From an uncultured Collinsella sp. (GTDB lineage: Bacteria; Actinomycetota; Coriobacteriia; Coriobacteriales; Coriobacteriaceae): a stretch of DNA of 5,406 nucleotides. The position numbers were made by a program, and so were the translations under genes. Of the stretch, positions 5,028 to 5,406 are shown piece after piece. Below the pieces are notes generated by a model that had not been told where the DNA came from, did not search any database, and saw only the letters and a program-made list of their open reading frames with translations. The stretch spans positions 1 to 5,406 of the forward strand of contig CABUUG010000124.1 in assembly GCA_902494605.1 (NCBI GenBank), read 5' to 3'. Every line of letters starts with the position of its first letter. Within the stretch, counting starts at the first letter, position 1.

Positions 5028-5406
5028 CTACAGGAGCTCGATTTTGCCGTCCTTCACCGTCAACCCCATATTGCCGGAAAGCAGATCGTCCAGGCGCGAG
5101 CCCACAAGCTCAAAGCGCCAACCTTCGCGCAGGCGGCTCTGCTCGGGATGCTCAATGTAGTCGGCCAGGTCATCGCGCGAGGCAATGACCGAGGTCGCAA
5201 CGCCTGAGCGCTCGGCAACCAGGCGGATAAGCGCATACATAAGGTCAGTCACGCTCTCCAACTCCGGAGAGATCTGACGATGCCCGCGCACCATGAGCGG
5301 CAGGCGATCGTGCGGGCAGCTCGCGCCGCGCTTGATGGCCATGAGCGCGCCGTCCACGTCGCGCTCCCCCAACTGATCGGTACCGCGAATGCTACGGACC
5401 TCCTCA
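5028..5406 (-). CDS. rnd: Probable ribonuclease D, C-terminal part (5' end beyond the right edge)
   Basis: The frame is open from the window edge to the TAG at 5028-5030, giving 126 codons. A TTG at 5370-5372 lies within this frame and is not a real start: the reading frame continues upstream through a segment ending RGTDQL. The visible part would be about the last third of a protein near 375-400 aa. It shows an HRDC-like helical region and the tail pattern of actinobacterial RNase D: DLMYALIRLVAERSGVATS, then a basic/acidic helix, LREGWRFELVG and LDDLLSGNMGLTVKDGKIEL at the end. RNase D is a DEDD 3'-5' exoribonuclease for tRNA and small RNA 3' ends. The DEDD catalytic domain is outside the window, so the call rests on the C-terminal region only. 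Another HRDC-domain protein cannot be ruled out. Confidence 0.72.
   Translation of the reverse strand, partial: EEVRSIRGTDQLGERDVDGALMAIKRGASCPHDRLPLMVRGHRQISPELESVTDLMYALIRLVAERSGVATSVIASRDDLADYIEHPEQSRLREGWRFELVGSRLDDLLSGNMGLTVKDGKIELL

Noticed and set aside
5028..5372. Complete 114-aa gene starting at the TTG at 5370-5372
   Set aside because: The frame stays open upstream to the window edge and reads as RNase D tail sequence, so the TTG is an internal Leu codon.

Overview
The window is a GC-rich (about 60% by eye) piece of a bacterial chromosome. All seven protein genes lie on the minus strand, so transcription runs from the right edge to the left. The gene content (RNase D with an HRDC-type tail, a YugP-like membrane zinc peptidase, exonuclease VII, a HIT protein and acetate kinases) and the GC-ending codons suggest an actinobacterium of the Coriobacteriia type, such as a Collinsella-like gut anaerobe. 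That assignment is inference from gene style; no marker RNA is present.

In order of transcription: 5406-5028 holds the C-terminal third of a probable ribonuclease D, cut by the window edge. 4963-4259 is a membrane-anchored HExxH zinc peptidase. A strong GC hairpin (4213-4242) and a second leader hairpin (4165-4187) separate it from xseA (4143-2692) and xseB (2649-2383), the two subunits of exonuclease VII, which sit 42 nt apart as an operon. A HIT-family nucleotide hydrolase (2333-1998) follows 49 nt later and may also have its own promoter. A 9-bp stem-loop (1904-1937) separates it from the first acetate kinase gene (1850-672). A rho-independent terminator (622-660) follows, and then a second acetate kinase gene (507 to the left edge, truncated).

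The right part is ordinary housekeeping: RNA processing, DNA repair and recombination, membrane proteolysis and nucleotide hydrolysis. The more unusual part is the left 1.85 kb. It carries two acetate kinase paralogues in tandem, 64% identical and without gaps over the 169 residues visible in both. They are separated by a terminator, so they are probably expressed independently. The complete copy keeps the catalytic His, Arg, Asp and Glu residues but has changed several residues that are normally near-invariant around the acyl and phosphate pocket. The region upstream of the second copy carries half-sites spaced one helical turn apart that look like an operator.

I found no mobile element, CRISPR array, tRNA, rRNA or clearly novel system. 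The acetate kinase pair is the best candidate for follow-up.
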